A stretch of DNA of 14,217 bases from Erysipelotrichaceae bacterium (GTDB lineage Bacteria; Bacillota_I; Bacilli_A; RFN20; CAG-826). The notes under the pieces are model-generated. The model was given only the letters and a program-made list of their open reading frames with translations, made no database searches and had not been told where the DNA came from. How positions within the stretch are numbered: the first letter of the stretch is position 1; the number at the start of each line of letters is the position of its first letter. The DNA lies in contig JAAYDH010000131.1 of the NCBI GenBank assembly GCA_012729405.1, positions 1-14,217 on the forward strand, written 5' to 3'. This document shows, piece by piece, positions 1-7,247 of this stretch. The translations under genes were made by a program, and so were the position numbers.

Positions 1-826
1 CGATTTTGGATAGTGCCATCACATCCATAAAGCCTTCACAGACATAGATGCAATTTGCGATGCGAGCTTTTTCTTTTGCAATATGATAGTTGTATAACAC
101 ACTGCTCTTATGAAATAAGAGAGTTTCAGGTGAGTTTACATATTTGGCTTCGGGTCCATCGCCGATTTTGCGTGCGCTAAAGCCGATAACACGGCCTTCA
201 GTGTCGCAGACAGGGAAAATAGTGCGACCTTGGTTTTTGTCGCTGTAATTGCCGTTTATCATCGTGGCGATTCCGACATCTTCGATGGTTTTTAACGAAT
301 GTCCTTTCGATTGGAGAAACTGGCAAGTGGCTTGTCCATCCTTGGGAGCATATCCGAGAAGGAATTTGTCTTGAAGGCTCTTATCCAAATTTCGGGATTT
401 GAAATATTCTAAGCCATCTTTTCCTTCTGCGGTATTGAGTGAATATTGATAATAGAGAGTCAAATCTTTCAAACATTTGAAGAGAGGAATCTTTTCCGGA
501 TCTTCTGGTTTGACATACGCTTGTTTCTTGTCAAGTCGCTCATCGTGATACCCAGAGATATCCGCCACTTTTTTCATAGCTTCCACGAAAGGTATATGGA
601 GATATTTTTGGACAAAAGAAATTGCTGATCCACCAGTTCCACATACGAAACATTTAAACATCTTTCGTTCAGGACTGACGCTCATTGAAGGATTGGTATC
701 GTCATGAAAAGGACACTTGGCGACATAGTTCTTTCCCTTTTTAATGACAGGGATAAAAGATGATACCACGTGGACGATATCGGCATGATCTAATACATCA
801 TTTAGTAAGCTATCATCAAATGGCAT
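1..826 (-). CDS. dnaG: DNA primase DnaG, N-terminal 275 codons (runs off the left edge)
   Basis: DnaG makes the RNA primers for lagging-strand synthesis at the replication fork, working with the replicative helicase. Translating from the ATG at 826 gives a CHC2-type zinc finger with C38, H41, C59 and C62 (CPFHDDTNPS, then CFVCG), followed by the RNA polymerase fold with YVNSPET. The TOPRIM motif CEGFMD, with E264 and D268, lies just before the window edge. These positions match where full-length primases carry them, so the N-terminus is complete and only the C-terminal half and helicase-binding domain are missing. The start is set by AAAGGAG six bases upstream. The gene begins 14 bases after the glyS stop and has no promoter of its own that I can see, so it is probably co-transcribed with glyS. 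In this phylum rpoD often follows; that cannot be checked here. Confidence 0.96.
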   Translation of the reverse strand, partial: MPFDDSLLNDVLDHADIVHVVSSFIPVIKKGKNYVAKCPFHDDTNPSMSVSPERKMFKCFVCGTGGSAISFVQKYLHIPFVEAMKKVADISGYHDERLDKKQAYVKPEDPEKIPLFKCLKDLTLYYQYSLNTAEGKDGLEYFKSRNLDKSLQDKFLLGYAPKDGQATCQFLQSKGHSLKTIEDVGIATMINGNYSDKNQGRTIFPVCDTEGRVIGFSARKIGDGPEAKYVNSPETLLFHKSSVLYNYHIAKEKARIANCIYVCEGFMDVMALSKI

Positions 827-840
827 TCACGTCTCCTTTA

Positions 841-2214
841 TTAATAGAAAATTTTCACAGATAAATATTTTTCAAGATCTTTAATACTTAAGCGAATTTG
901 TTTCATGGTATCACGGTCACGAACGGTGACAGTGCTGTCTTCGAGAGTTTGAAAATCGACAGTGACGCAATAAGGGGTTCCGATAGCATCTTGGCGGCGA
1001 TATCTCTTACCGATACTTCCAGTATCGTCATAGACCGTCGGCATATAAGTTGAGAGAATCTTTTGGACTTCCTGAGCTTTTTCTTCTAGTTTCTTGCTCA
1101 AAGGCAAGACGGCAACTTTATAAGGCGCAACCGCCGGAACTAAGCGCATCACGATACGGGAATCATTCTCGCTGATTGCTTCTTCGTCATACGCGTTACA
1201 TAAAGTCATTAAAATTAAGCGATCGAGACCAACGGATGGTTCGATGCAGAACGGGACATATTTTTCGTTTATTTCAGAATCGAAATAATCGAGGGCTTCA
1301 CCACTATAGGTGGCGTGGCGTTTTAAATCATAATCGGTGCGGTCAGCAATGCCCCATACTTCACCCCAACCAAACGGGAAACGGTATTCGATATCCGTTG
1401 TTGCTTTGGAATAGAAAGCTAATTCAGCTGGTTCATGATCGCGGTAGCGCAAATCTTCTTTTTTAATCCCTAAATCAGCAACGAAATCTAAGCAGCGTTT
1501 TTTCCAGAAATCGAACCATTTTAGGTCTTCTCCCGGTTTGCAAAAGAATTCCATTTCCATCTGAGTGAATTCACGGGTTCTAAAAGTCATTTGTCCAGGA
1601 GTGATTTCGTTTCTAAAGGCCTTACCGACGTTACAGATACCTAAAGGTAGCTTGCGACGGGTGGTACGTAAAATATTCTTGAAGTTAACAAAGACACCTT
1701 GAGCGGTTTCAGGACGGAGATAAACAACTGATCGGTTATCTTCGGTGACGCCGACGTGAGTTTTGAACATCATATTGAACTTGCGAATATCGGTAAAATT
1801 GTGACCGCCACAGTTGGGGCACTTCACATCATTGTCGCGAATAAAATCCATCAATTGAGCGTCATTCATCCCAGCGACATCAGCGTCAGGGAATTGCTTT
1901 TCAATTAATTGATCAGCGCGAAATCTTTGCTTACAATCCTTGCAGTCGAGCAATGGGTCATTGAAAGTAGAAACGTGTCCGGTTGCTTCCCAAACTTTAG
2001 GATTCATTAAAATAGCAGCATCGATGCCAACATTAGTGGGAGATTCTTGAACGAACTTCTTCCACCACATTTTTTCAATGTTGCGTTTAACTTCTGATCC
2101 TAATGGACCATAATCCCATGTATTGGATAAACCACCATATATTTCAGAGCCCTGATATAAAAATCCCGAGGTGATAAAATGGTTGGTGACTTTGTCAAAA
2201 TCAAATTTACTCAT
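841..2214 (-). CDS. glyS: Glycyl-tRNA synthetase, single-chain (alpha2) type
   Basis: This cytoplasmic class II synthetase charges tRNA-Gly with glycine. The 457-residue protein has the alpha2-type N-terminus (SGFLYQGSEIYGG), a zinc-ribbon insertion with C91, C94, C132 and C135, the YLRPETAQG block near 165-173, class II motif 2 at about 197-224 (GKAFRNE ... TREFTQMEMEFF), motif 3 at about 325-334 (EPSVGLDRL), and a C-terminal anticodon-binding domain from about 360. Length and motif order are normal, and it is not the alpha/beta GlyQ-GlyS type. The ATG at 2214 has a strong AGGAGG site upstream and a promoter within 65 bases. The leader is only about 25 bases, too short for a T-box riboswitch. 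Its place between recO and dnaG is a usual one. The symbol glyS is also used for the beta subunit of the other enzyme type; glyQS is an alternative name here. Confidence 0.97.
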   Translation of the reverse strand: MSKFDFDKVTNHFITSGFLYQGSEIYGGLSNTWDYGPLGSEVKRNIEKMWWKKFVQESPTNVGIDAAILMNPKVWEATGHVSTFNDPLLDCKDCKQRFRADQLIEKQFPDADVAGMNDAQLMDFIRDNDVKCPNCGGHNFTDIRKFNMMFKTHVGVTEDNRSVVYLRPETAQGVFVNFKNILRTTRRKLPLGICNVGKAFRNEITPGQMTFRTREFTQMEMEFFCKPGEDLKWFDFWKKRCLDFVADLGIKKEDLRYRDHEPAELAFYSKATTDIEYRFPFGWGEVWGIADRTDYDLKRHATYSGEALDYFDSEINEKYVPFCIEPSVGLDRLILMTLCNAYDEEAISENDSRIVMRLVPAVAPYKVAVLPLSKKLEEKAQEVQKILSTYMPTVYDDTGSIGKRYRRQDAIGTPYCVTVDFQTLEDSTVTVRDRDTMKQIRLSIKDLEKYLSVKIFY

Positions 2215-2245
2215 AATAGTGCTCCTCCTGAGAGCGTGCTCGTTT

Positions 2246-2275
2246 AGTATAGGTACACGCGAGAGGAATTGTCAA
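2246..2275 (-). promoter_or_regulatory. Promoter of glyS-dnaG
   Basis: On the minus strand the -35 is TTGACA (2275-2270, perfect) and the -10 is TATACT (2251-2246, one mismatch), with an 18-base spacer. Transcription should start near 2239, giving a leader of about 25 bases that contains the AGGAGG ribosome binding site. This gives glyS and probably dnaG transcription independent of the upstream era-recO unit. Confidence 0.75.
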
Positions 2276-2305
2276 CCCATTATGAGTGTATTTTGTTTAT
2301 GTTTG

Positions 2306-3016
2306 TTATTTATTTAATAAAGCAGCGGTTTTAAGAGTAAATCCGTACGAGTCACTTATGAAATCGATAAACTTATTGAAGAGGAAAAGTGCGTTCTCTT
2401 TTGTGCAGTGAGAAGATTCAGCATCGCTCCTAGCGGAGTTGAACACTTCTCTGACAAGCAACATCTGTTCCTTCGAGAAGTCTCTTTCCGTGTCTTCGTG
2501 CAAACAAGATCCGCAGACAAATCCACCATCTCTAAATGAAAAAGTTTTGATGTCTTTCTTACTTCCGCAGAATACGCAACGGTTCACTTCGAACTCATAA
2601 CCAGAAATCTTAAAGATCTTGGCCATATAAATGAGAACCGGCATCCATGGATTATCAGTATTTTTTAATGTCAGTATTACATCGATTAAGTCTTGATAAA
2701 TACCGACTTTTTCTTCATCTTGGAGAAGGTTCTTTGTCGCTTCGGTAATTACCATTAAAGAACCGAGATAGTAGTAATCATTTGTCACCTTCATAGGAGA
2801 GGAAACAATATTGCTCGATTTCAAAACCGGATATTTAAAATTACCTTCCTGCAGTTCGATATCAGCGATAACTAAATTAGTATTTAAAGCAGCGTTTTTG
2901 CTGTTGGGTGAAAAGAGTCCCCTCACTAAAAAAGTAATGGTTTCATCACTACTTACGGCATTCACAATACCGTCTTTTTCTTTATAGGGAGTAACGGATA
3001 TTACCACCACTTGCAT
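2306..3016 (-). CDS. recO: DNA repair protein RecO
   Basis: RecO works with RecR to load RecA on single-stranded DNA coated by SSB in gap repair and recombination. The 236-residue frame has an OB-fold-like N-terminus (VVVISVTPYKEKDGIV ... TFLVRGLFSPNSK), a helical middle, and a zinc site of two CxxC pairs, C147/C150 (CVFC) and C168/C171 (CGSC), as in many Gram-positive RecO proteins. Length is normal for the family. The ATG at 3016 is two bases after the era stop, and only a weak GGAA precedes it, so translational coupling to era is likely. The era-recO-glyS order is typical. No convincing terminator is visible between recO and glyS. Confidence 0.92.
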   Translation of the reverse strand: MQVVVISVTPYKEKDGIVNAVSSDETITFLVRGLFSPNSKNAALNTNLVIADIELQEGNFKYPVLKSSNIVSSPMKVTNDYYYLGSLMVITEATKNLLQDEEKVGIYQDLIDVILTLKNTDNPWMPVLIYMAKIFKISGYEFEVNRCVFCGSKKDIKTFSFRDGGFVCGSCLHEDTERDFSKEQMLLVREVFNSARSDAESSHCTKENALFLFNKFIDFISDSYGFTLKTAALLNK

Positions 3017-3018
3017 AC

Positions 3019-3906
3019 TTATTTTTCCAATTTGTAACCAAAGGTTTCGAGAGCTTTTTCATTGCTTCGCCAATCCTTTTCGACGCGAACCTGGAGCTCG
3101 AGGTAAACATGTTTTTTTAAGAGCGTTTCAATATCTTGACGGGCTCTCGTTCCGATGAGTTTGATGCGTTTGCCATTCGCCCCAATGACGATTCCTTTTT
3201 GGCTGTCTTTCTCGACGATGATGTTGGCTTTGATGGGCATTGGGTTTTTCTCCCATTCGATGTTTTCCATATAAACAGCGATGGAATGAGGCACTTCTTC
3301 CTTAAGAATTTTGAGAGTTTTCTCGCGGATAATCTCTTTAATCTGGAAGATTTCATCTTTGTCAGTTACCACTTCCGTGGGATAAAAAGGCATTCCCTTC
3401 GGCAAAAGAGAAAGAACTTTTTTCAAGAGATCGTCGAGATTAAATTTTTCGGTCGCTACTGTCTCCACGATATGAGCTTCTGGTAAATAGGAAAGATACT
3501 TCTCTTTCAGCTCATTAACATGTGGGAGACGAGCCTGGTCAATCTTATTAAAGACAATAATTAAGGGTGTTTTTTTAATATCTAAATGTTCGAGTAGATA
3601 TTCATCCCCAGTTCCGAAATGTTGTGATGCATCGACAATTAACATATTGACATCAACATCATGGGCAGTGCTATAAGCCATCGTGTTCATTCTTTGTCCA
3701 AGAACTTGTCTAGGCTTATGGACTCCGGGAGTGTCAACAAAAATAACCTGAGCTTCCTCGGAGTTGTAAATACCACGAATATTATTTCTTGTTGTTTGAG
3801 ATTTATCAGTAACAATCGAAACTTTTTGATTTAAGAGACCATTTAAAATGGTTGATTTACCGACATTGGGTCGACCGAGAATCGAAACAAAACCTACTTT
3901 CATCAT
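3019..3906 (-). CDS. era: GTPase Era, 16S rRNA-binding ribosome assembly factor
   Basis: Era is a GTPase that binds the 3' end of 16S rRNA and helps mature the 30S subunit. The 295-residue protein shows the P-loop GRPNVGKS (11-18), the switch residues TTR (38-40), DTPG (58-61) and NKID (120-123), then a C-terminal KH domain with the GxxG loop GANG (242-245). The G5 position reads VAT rather than the usual SA(L), a mild deviation. The start is one of two adjacent ATGs (3906 or 3903). The first overlaps the TGA stop of the upstream ybeY-cdd frame in an ATGA arrangement, and no separate ribosome binding site is visible, so translation is probably coupled. YbeY, encoded just upstream, acts in the same 16S maturation pathway. 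Confidence 0.97.
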   Translation of the reverse strand: MMKVGFVSILGRPNVGKSTILNGLLNQKVSIVTDKSQTTRNNIRGIYNSEEAQVIFVDTPGVHKPRQVLGQRMNTMAYSTAHDVDVNMLIVDASQHFGTGDEYLLEHLDIKKTPLIIVFNKIDQARLPHVNELKEKYLSYLPEAHIVETVATEKFNLDDLLKKVLSLLPKGMPFYPTEVVTDKDEIFQIKEIIREKTLKILKEEVPHSIAVYMENIEWEKNPMPIKANIIVEKDSQKGIVIGANGKRIKLIGTRARQDIETLLKKHVYLELQVRVEKDWRSNEKALETFGYKLEK

Positions 3907-4304
3907 TTGAGATCTTCGGGAGAGAAAGCAAAAGGCAATAATTCAATCGAATTCGTTTCTTTAACCATGCCTTTTAAGTTCGCCATATAAATAGGTTTGT
4001 TGGATGGATATAGTTCGCTGATTACTTGACGGCAGGCTCCACATGGGGAGATTGGTTCGTCAGTATCTCCAATTAACGCAAATGCTATTAAATCTTCTTT
4101 TTTGTAGCCATGCATATAAGCATTGTAGAGCGCGTTTCTTTCAGCACACATGCAAAGAGGATAGGATGAATTCTCGATATTCGCTCCGAGAAAAACACTT
4201 CCATCCTTACATTCGACGGCAGCTCCAACCTTGAATTTTGAATATGGTGAGTAGGATAGCTTTGTCGCTTCCTTTGCCTTTTCAATTAACTTTTCTTTTT
4301 CCAT
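3903..4304 (-). CDS. cdd: Cytidine deaminase as a possible separately translated product
   Basis: This is the 3' part of the ybeY-cdd frame read from the internal ATG at 4304. AGGAG (4317-4313) lies eight bases upstream, an ideal distance. The product would be 133 residues (MEKEKLIEKAKEATKLSYSPYSKF...), the normal length of a homotetrameric bacterial Cdd, and begins where such proteins usually begin. In this numbering the zinc and catalytic residues are C53, E55, C88 and C91. I list it separately because ribosomes very likely initiate here whether or not the upstream fusion is real. Confidence 0.6.
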   Translation of the reverse strand: MEKEKLIEKAKEATKLSYSPYSKFKVGAAVECKDGSVFLGANIENSSYPLCMCAERNALYNAYMHGYKKEDLIAFALIGDTDEPISPCGACRQVISELYPSNKPIYMANLKGMVKETNSIELLPFAFSPEDLK

Positions 4305-4763
4305 GACTATTACTCCTTTTTTCAGTATTTTATCTTGTAACGCAAACATCATTTTTTCTTCCTCGCTGCTCATGTGATCATATCCTAGCAAGTGCAACAA
4401 TCCGTGAACAAACAGGAATTGAAGTTCTCGTTTGAGTGGGTGACCGTAATCATTTGCTTGTTGAGCTGCTTTTTCTACCGAGATATAAATATCTCCTAAA
4501 CAGACGGAGCGAATCGGATTCCTGAGCATCTCCAAGGGATTACCTTCCCCATCTAAAAAAGCGAAAGAAATGACGTCGGTGGGGTGGTCAATGTGTCGGT
4601 AATCGCGGTTCATTTTATGAATAAACTCGTTATCGACTAAACTCACACTCACGATGACATCATCGCTGAGGCCGAGATGATGGAGGGTCTTGCCCAATAA
4701 CCGCTGGTATTCCTCTTCATACGAAGAGAAATCGGGAAATGATGTTTGAAAATCTAGTTCCAT
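3903..4763 (-). CDS. ybeY-cdd: YbeY endoribonuclease fused in frame to cytidine deaminase
   Basis: Two enzymes lie in one 286-codon frame. Residues 1 to about 150 are YbeY, a zinc RNase for 16S 3'-end maturation and ribosome quality control, with the metal motif HGLLHLLGYDH (H120, H124, H130). Residues 154-286 are a complete cytidine deaminase of the pyrimidine salvage pathway, with C206-A-E208 (E208 catalytic) and PCGAC (zinc ligands C241 and C244). In related bacteria these are separate genes, often with dgkA between them; dgkA is absent here. The join is suspicious. It sits on an A6 run (4322-4317 on this strand), and one A fewer would end YbeY after 150 residues at tandem TAA TAG stops. 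The deaminase would then start at the ATG at 4304, which keeps its own AGGAG site. The start at 4763 has no clear ribosome binding site. Both activities are well supported; whether they are physically fused is not. Confidence 0.88.
   Translation of the reverse strand: MELDFQTSFPDFSSYEEEYQRLLGKTLHHLGLSDDVIVSVSLVDNEFIHKMNRDYRHIDHPTDVISFAFLDGEGNPLEMLRNPIRSVCLGDIYISVEKAAQQANDYGHPLKRELQFLFVHGLLHLLGYDHMSSEEEKMMFALQDKILKKGVIVMEKEKLIEKAKEATKLSYSPYSKFKVGAAVECKDGSVFLGANIENSSYPLCMCAERNALYNAYMHGYKKEDLIAFALIGDTDEPISPCGACRQVISELYPSNKPIYMANLKGMVKETNSIELLPFAFSPEDLK
4313..4317 (-). promoter_or_regulatory. Internal ribosome binding site in front of the cdd ATG
   Basis: The minus strand reads AAAAAAGGAG, then TAATAGTC, then ATG. 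AGGAG is eight bases from the ATG at 4304. TAA (4312-4310) and TAG (4309-4307) follow directly in the +1 frame relative to YbeY. A good initiation site inside a continuous frame points to a formerly separate, or still separately initiated, cdd gene. Confidence 0.7.
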
Positions 4764-4776
4764 TTTTAGGGACTAT

Positions 4777-4785
4777 ATGATAGCA
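4777..4785 (-). promoter_or_regulatory. Possible extended -10 promoter in front of ybeY
   Basis: The minus strand carries TGC TATCAT (4785-4777), which fits an extended -10 element. No good -35 is seen. Transcription would start about seven bases before the ATG, making a nearly leaderless message; this fits the lack of a ribosome binding site at ybeY. The alternative is read-through from the C39-domain gene, which ends only 39 bases upstream. Confidence 0.3.
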
Positions 4786-4802
4786 CGACCCATAGAAAGT
4801 TG

Positions 4803-6005
4803 CTAGATTATTTCATCATTTTGATGAAGGATATTGGAAAGCGAGACCTTAGCTTGTAAATATTTGATTCTCTGATCGGGAAATGAGAAAAGATTGTTCA
4901 AATTGGTATACAAAGCGAACTCGACTGATAAATAAAAGATGATAAACGGGATTGAGAATTGCTCATTGACAATCATAATTCCACAGGTCGCGATTAACAT
5001 GACAAAAATGAAGAAATATTTCTTTATTAAAACCCGCTTCCCATACTGGTAAGTTTTCTCATGCAATTCATTTTCTCTTTGACGAAAGGCTTCAATGTCA
5101 GTCGCCTTAAATAATGCCCTCTCCTCAATTTCTAAATCTATCTCTTTCTTTTTGAAGATGTCGTGCAGATAGAAAGCATCGAAAAAAGCAAGAATTAAAG
5201 GCGCGATAATCAAGAACATATTTCTCGGGTCGTTAAGGATGATTATGAAAGTCAAAAATGCGCATATCATGAAATAGTAAACAAAGTTTAAAGGCATGCT
5301 CATCATAAGCCGCTTAAAACTTTCAAATCTCTCATGAAACAGGCGATAATTTCTGATTTTAACATCGCTTTGGTCGAGTATTTTTAGGTCAGTTTTACGC
5401 ATCAATTTGAATAGACTACCCCGTAAACATATTTCGCACAAAACAAAAGCAATTAAAAAAGTCAACGGGATGATAAGTGGGGTAGTTTTATCAAAGAAAT
5501 ACACTGACAAAACTCCGAATATTCCCGTCATAATTTGAGCGGCAAAAGGGAGAATATAATCCTTTTTTTCTAGTGTTTCTTGGTGAAGAATCGGGCAAGG
5601 TGTAATCGCGTAGTTGCGTATTAATAAGCCGGTTCTTCCCCATAAGCGAAAGAATTGTTTAAAACTCAAAGAATACGTTCCTTTTTCCGGGTCAGCAATA
5701 AACACTCGTCCACATTTCATCTTCGTAATTAAAACCGCGTGTTTGCCTCCGGCTTCGTTATCGAGGCTGACGAGGATAGGGAATACTTCGTTCTTTTTGA
5801 TTTCATCTTCGTCTTCGACTTTAAATCCGATAATCTCAACATTGTATTGTAAAGCTAACGCAGTTAATTGCTGATAGGAATAAGGCTCCTTTCTCTCGTG
5901 AAAAGGCAAGTAGAGATAATTGCTATCTTTATGGATAGTGGCTAGCATCATCTTTAAACACGCAAAACCGCAATCAGAAGATCCAATTTGAGGTATAAAG
6001 TACAT
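4803..6005 (-). CDS. C39 peptidase domain plus six-helix ABC-exporter-like membrane domain, without ATPase domain
   Basis: The first 135 residues look like a C39 cysteine peptidase, the domain that trims double-glycine leaders from exported peptides: Q6 and C12 in QIGSSDCGFACL, then H89 in GGKHAVL and D105 in ADPEKG, so the catalytic residues are all present. Six hydrophobic segments follow at roughly 152-170, 176-193, 240-257, 262-280, 328-346 and 350-368, matching the type-1 ABC exporter transmembrane domain. The frame stops just after the helix that normally leads into the nucleotide-binding domain. A complete family member is about 700 residues; this one has 400. Nothing resembling a Walker motif follows, and ybeY starts 39 bases later. 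The ATG has a strong AGGAGG site. It sits in a single-gene slot after the dnaJ terminator, where methyltransferase genes often stand. It is either a remnant, a partner of an ATPase encoded elsewhere, or a membrane-bound peptidase. No precursor peptide gene is visible nearby. Confidence 0.75.
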   Translation of the reverse strand: MYFIPQIGSSDCGFACLKMMLATIHKDSNYLYLPFHERKEPYSYQQLTALALQYNVEIIGFKVEDEDEIKKNEVFPILVSLDNEAGGKHAVLITKMKCGRVFIADPEKGTYSLSFKQFFRLWGRTGLLIRNYAITPCPILHQETLEKKDYILPFAAQIMTGIFGVLSVYFFDKTTPLIIPLTFLIAFVLCEICLRGSLFKLMRKTDLKILDQSDVKIRNYRLFHERFESFKRLMMSMPLNFVYYFMICAFLTFIIILNDPRNMFLIIAPLILAFFDAFYLHDIFKKKEIDLEIEERALFKATDIEAFRQRENELHEKTYQYGKRVLIKKYFFIFVMLIATCGIMIVNEQFSIPFIIFYLSVEFALYTNLNNLFSFPDQRIKYLQAKVSLSNILHQNDEII

Positions 6006-6069
6006 AAAAAACCTCCTAATTCATAAGAGGGGAAAAACTGATTTTTGTTAGGAAAAGAAATTAATATAG

Positions 6070-6093
6070 AAAAAAAGACTCTAATGAGTCTTT
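6070..6093 (-). terminator. Rho-independent terminator of the heat-shock operon
   Basis: The minus strand forms an 8-bp stem, AAAGACTC/GAGTCTTT, with an ATTA loop. Its final T's run on to give about ten T's in all, down to 6071. The first two A's of the stem belong to the dnaJ TAA stop codon, so the terminator begins inside the end of the gene. It separates hrcA-grpE-dnaK-dnaJ from the C39-domain gene. Confidence 0.8.
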
Positions 6094-7225
6094 AAATCTT
6101 GAAAGTTTTTTTGAACTTTGTGAAGAAGGAATCTTTTGGATTGCTCGCAGCACGGAATGATTCCAGGATATTTTTCTGTTCTTTTGAGAGCGAAGTAGGA
6201 ACTTTTACAATTAGGTGTACATATTGGTTCCCTGGTTTTCCAGATCGTAAATCCTTGATTCCTTGCCCTTTCATTCGAAGAATTTGTCCGGGTTGCGTGC
6301 CGGCGGGTATGTTCAATGTCACCTCACCATAGACGGCTGGAACATCAATGTCAGTACCAAGGACCGCATCGACAAAATCGAGAGGGACGTTGATGTGAAT
6401 GTCGTTTCCGTCGCGGGTAAAGTTAGGATGGGGTTTGATGACCACTTCAACATATAAGTCACCGTTGGGACCACCATTGGCGCCCCTTTCTCCAAGACCG
6501 TTCACGCGAATCTGTTGTCCTTCATTAATTCCAGCAAGAATATGAACAGTGACATCTTTTTTCTTTCGGTTGTAGCCTTTGCCGCTGCAAGATGGGCACT
6601 TATCCGTGATGATTTTGCCGCTACCGCCACAGTTGGGACAGGCTTCTTCGCTTTCCATTGTGCCGAAGAGACTTCTTCTTTGCATGCGGACATATCCACG
6701 TCCATTGCAAGTAGGACAAGTTTTGACATCGTGAGGAGTGCGTGCTCCTGAACCGTGACAGGCTGAGCAGGTCTCGTCGATATTCATCGGGATCGTGATA
6801 TCGCGACCTAAGACAGCGTCCATGAAGTCGACTTTGACACGCATGACCACATCATTACCTCTTCTCGGAGCGGTCGGGTTAGCTTGTCGACGACTTCCGC
6901 CACCAAAGAATGAGTTGAAAATGTCACCAAAATCGAAGCCTTCGCCTCCAAAGCCCCCACCAAAGGGATTAGCTCCTCCTGGGTTGCCACCACCGCCTGG
7001 TTGTTCGAAAGCGGCATAGCCGAATTGATCGTAAGTTGAGCGTTTTTGATCATCATAAAGGATGTCATAGGCCATCTGTACTTCTTTGAATTTAGTTTCG
7101 TCACCCGACTCTTTGTTATCAGGGTGAAATTTTTTCGCTAGTTTTCGATAGGCGCTCTTGATTTCATCCTTAGTGGCTCTTTTGGACACACCAAGGATTT
7201 CATAACAATCTCTTTTTTCAGCCAT
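6092..7225 (-). CDS. dnaJ: Chaperone protein DnaJ (Hsp40)
   Basis: DnaJ delivers unfolded clients to DnaK and stimulates its ATPase. From the start I choose the protein is 377 residues. The J domain (about 1-70) has HPD at 34-36; a G/F-rich region spans about 76-112; the zinc domain has four CxxCxGxG repeats (C153/C156, C170/C173, C196/C199, C210/C213); C-terminal substrate-binding domains follow. This is the complete type I architecture. The longest frame starts two codons earlier at 7231, but AGGAGG directly abuts that ATG, leaving no spacer. The ATG at 7225 is six bases from AGGAGG and gives the canonical MAEKRDCYEILG start. It is the last gene of the operon, and its stop codon is part of the terminator stem. 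Confidence 0.96.
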   Translation of the reverse strand: MAEKRDCYEILGVSKRATKDEIKSAYRKLAKKFHPDNKESGDETKFKEVQMAYDILYDDQKRSTYDQFGYAAFEQPGGGGNPGGANPFGGGFGGEGFDFGDIFNSFFGGGSRRQANPTAPRRGNDVVMRVKVDFMDAVLGRDITIPMNIDETCSACHGSGARTPHDVKTCPTCNGRGYVRMQRRSLFGTMESEEACPNCGGSGKIITDKCPSCSGKGYNRKKKDVTVHILAGINEGQQIRVNGLGERGANGGPNGDLYVEVVIKPHPNFTRDGNDIHINVPLDFVDAVLGTDIDVPAVYGEVTLNIPAGTQPGQILRMKGQGIKDLRSGKPGNQYVHLIVKVPTSLSKEQKNILESFRAASNPKDSFFTKFKKTFKI

Positions 7226-7231
7226 ATCCAT

Positions 7232-7237
7232 CCTCCT
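7232..7237 (-). promoter_or_regulatory. dnaJ ribosome binding site that decides the start
   Basis: AGGAGG (7237-7232 on the minus strand) touches the ATG at 7231 with no spacer but lies six bases before the in-frame ATG at 7225. This places the functional dnaJ start at 7225. Confidence 0.8.
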
Positions 7238-7247
7238 TTTTGATAAA

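Noticed and set aside
446..628. 60-codon + strand frame at the left end
   Set aside because: It lies entirely inside dnaG on the other strand and has no ribosome binding site.
2215..2305. T-box riboswitch in front of glyS
   Set aside because: Glycyl-tRNA synthetase genes often have one, but the gap is only 91 bases and the leader after the promoter about 25 bases, too short for the T-box structure.
3903..4763. Alternative genetic code with TGA as tryptophan
   Set aside because: Considered because of the Mycoplasmatota-like gene set, but TGA ends the ybeY-cdd frame at the expected place and conserved tryptophans, such as the GlyRS WW pair, use TGG.
4764..6091. Bacteriocin precursor peptide with a double-glycine leader next to the C39-domain gene
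   Set aside because: The flanking gaps of 39 and 86 bases are too short for a precursor gene, and no short frame with such a leader was seen in the window.
6795..7019. Proline-rich + strand frame opposite dnaJ
   Set aside because: It is the complement of the Gly/Phe-rich region of DnaJ; glycine codons read as proline on the other strand.
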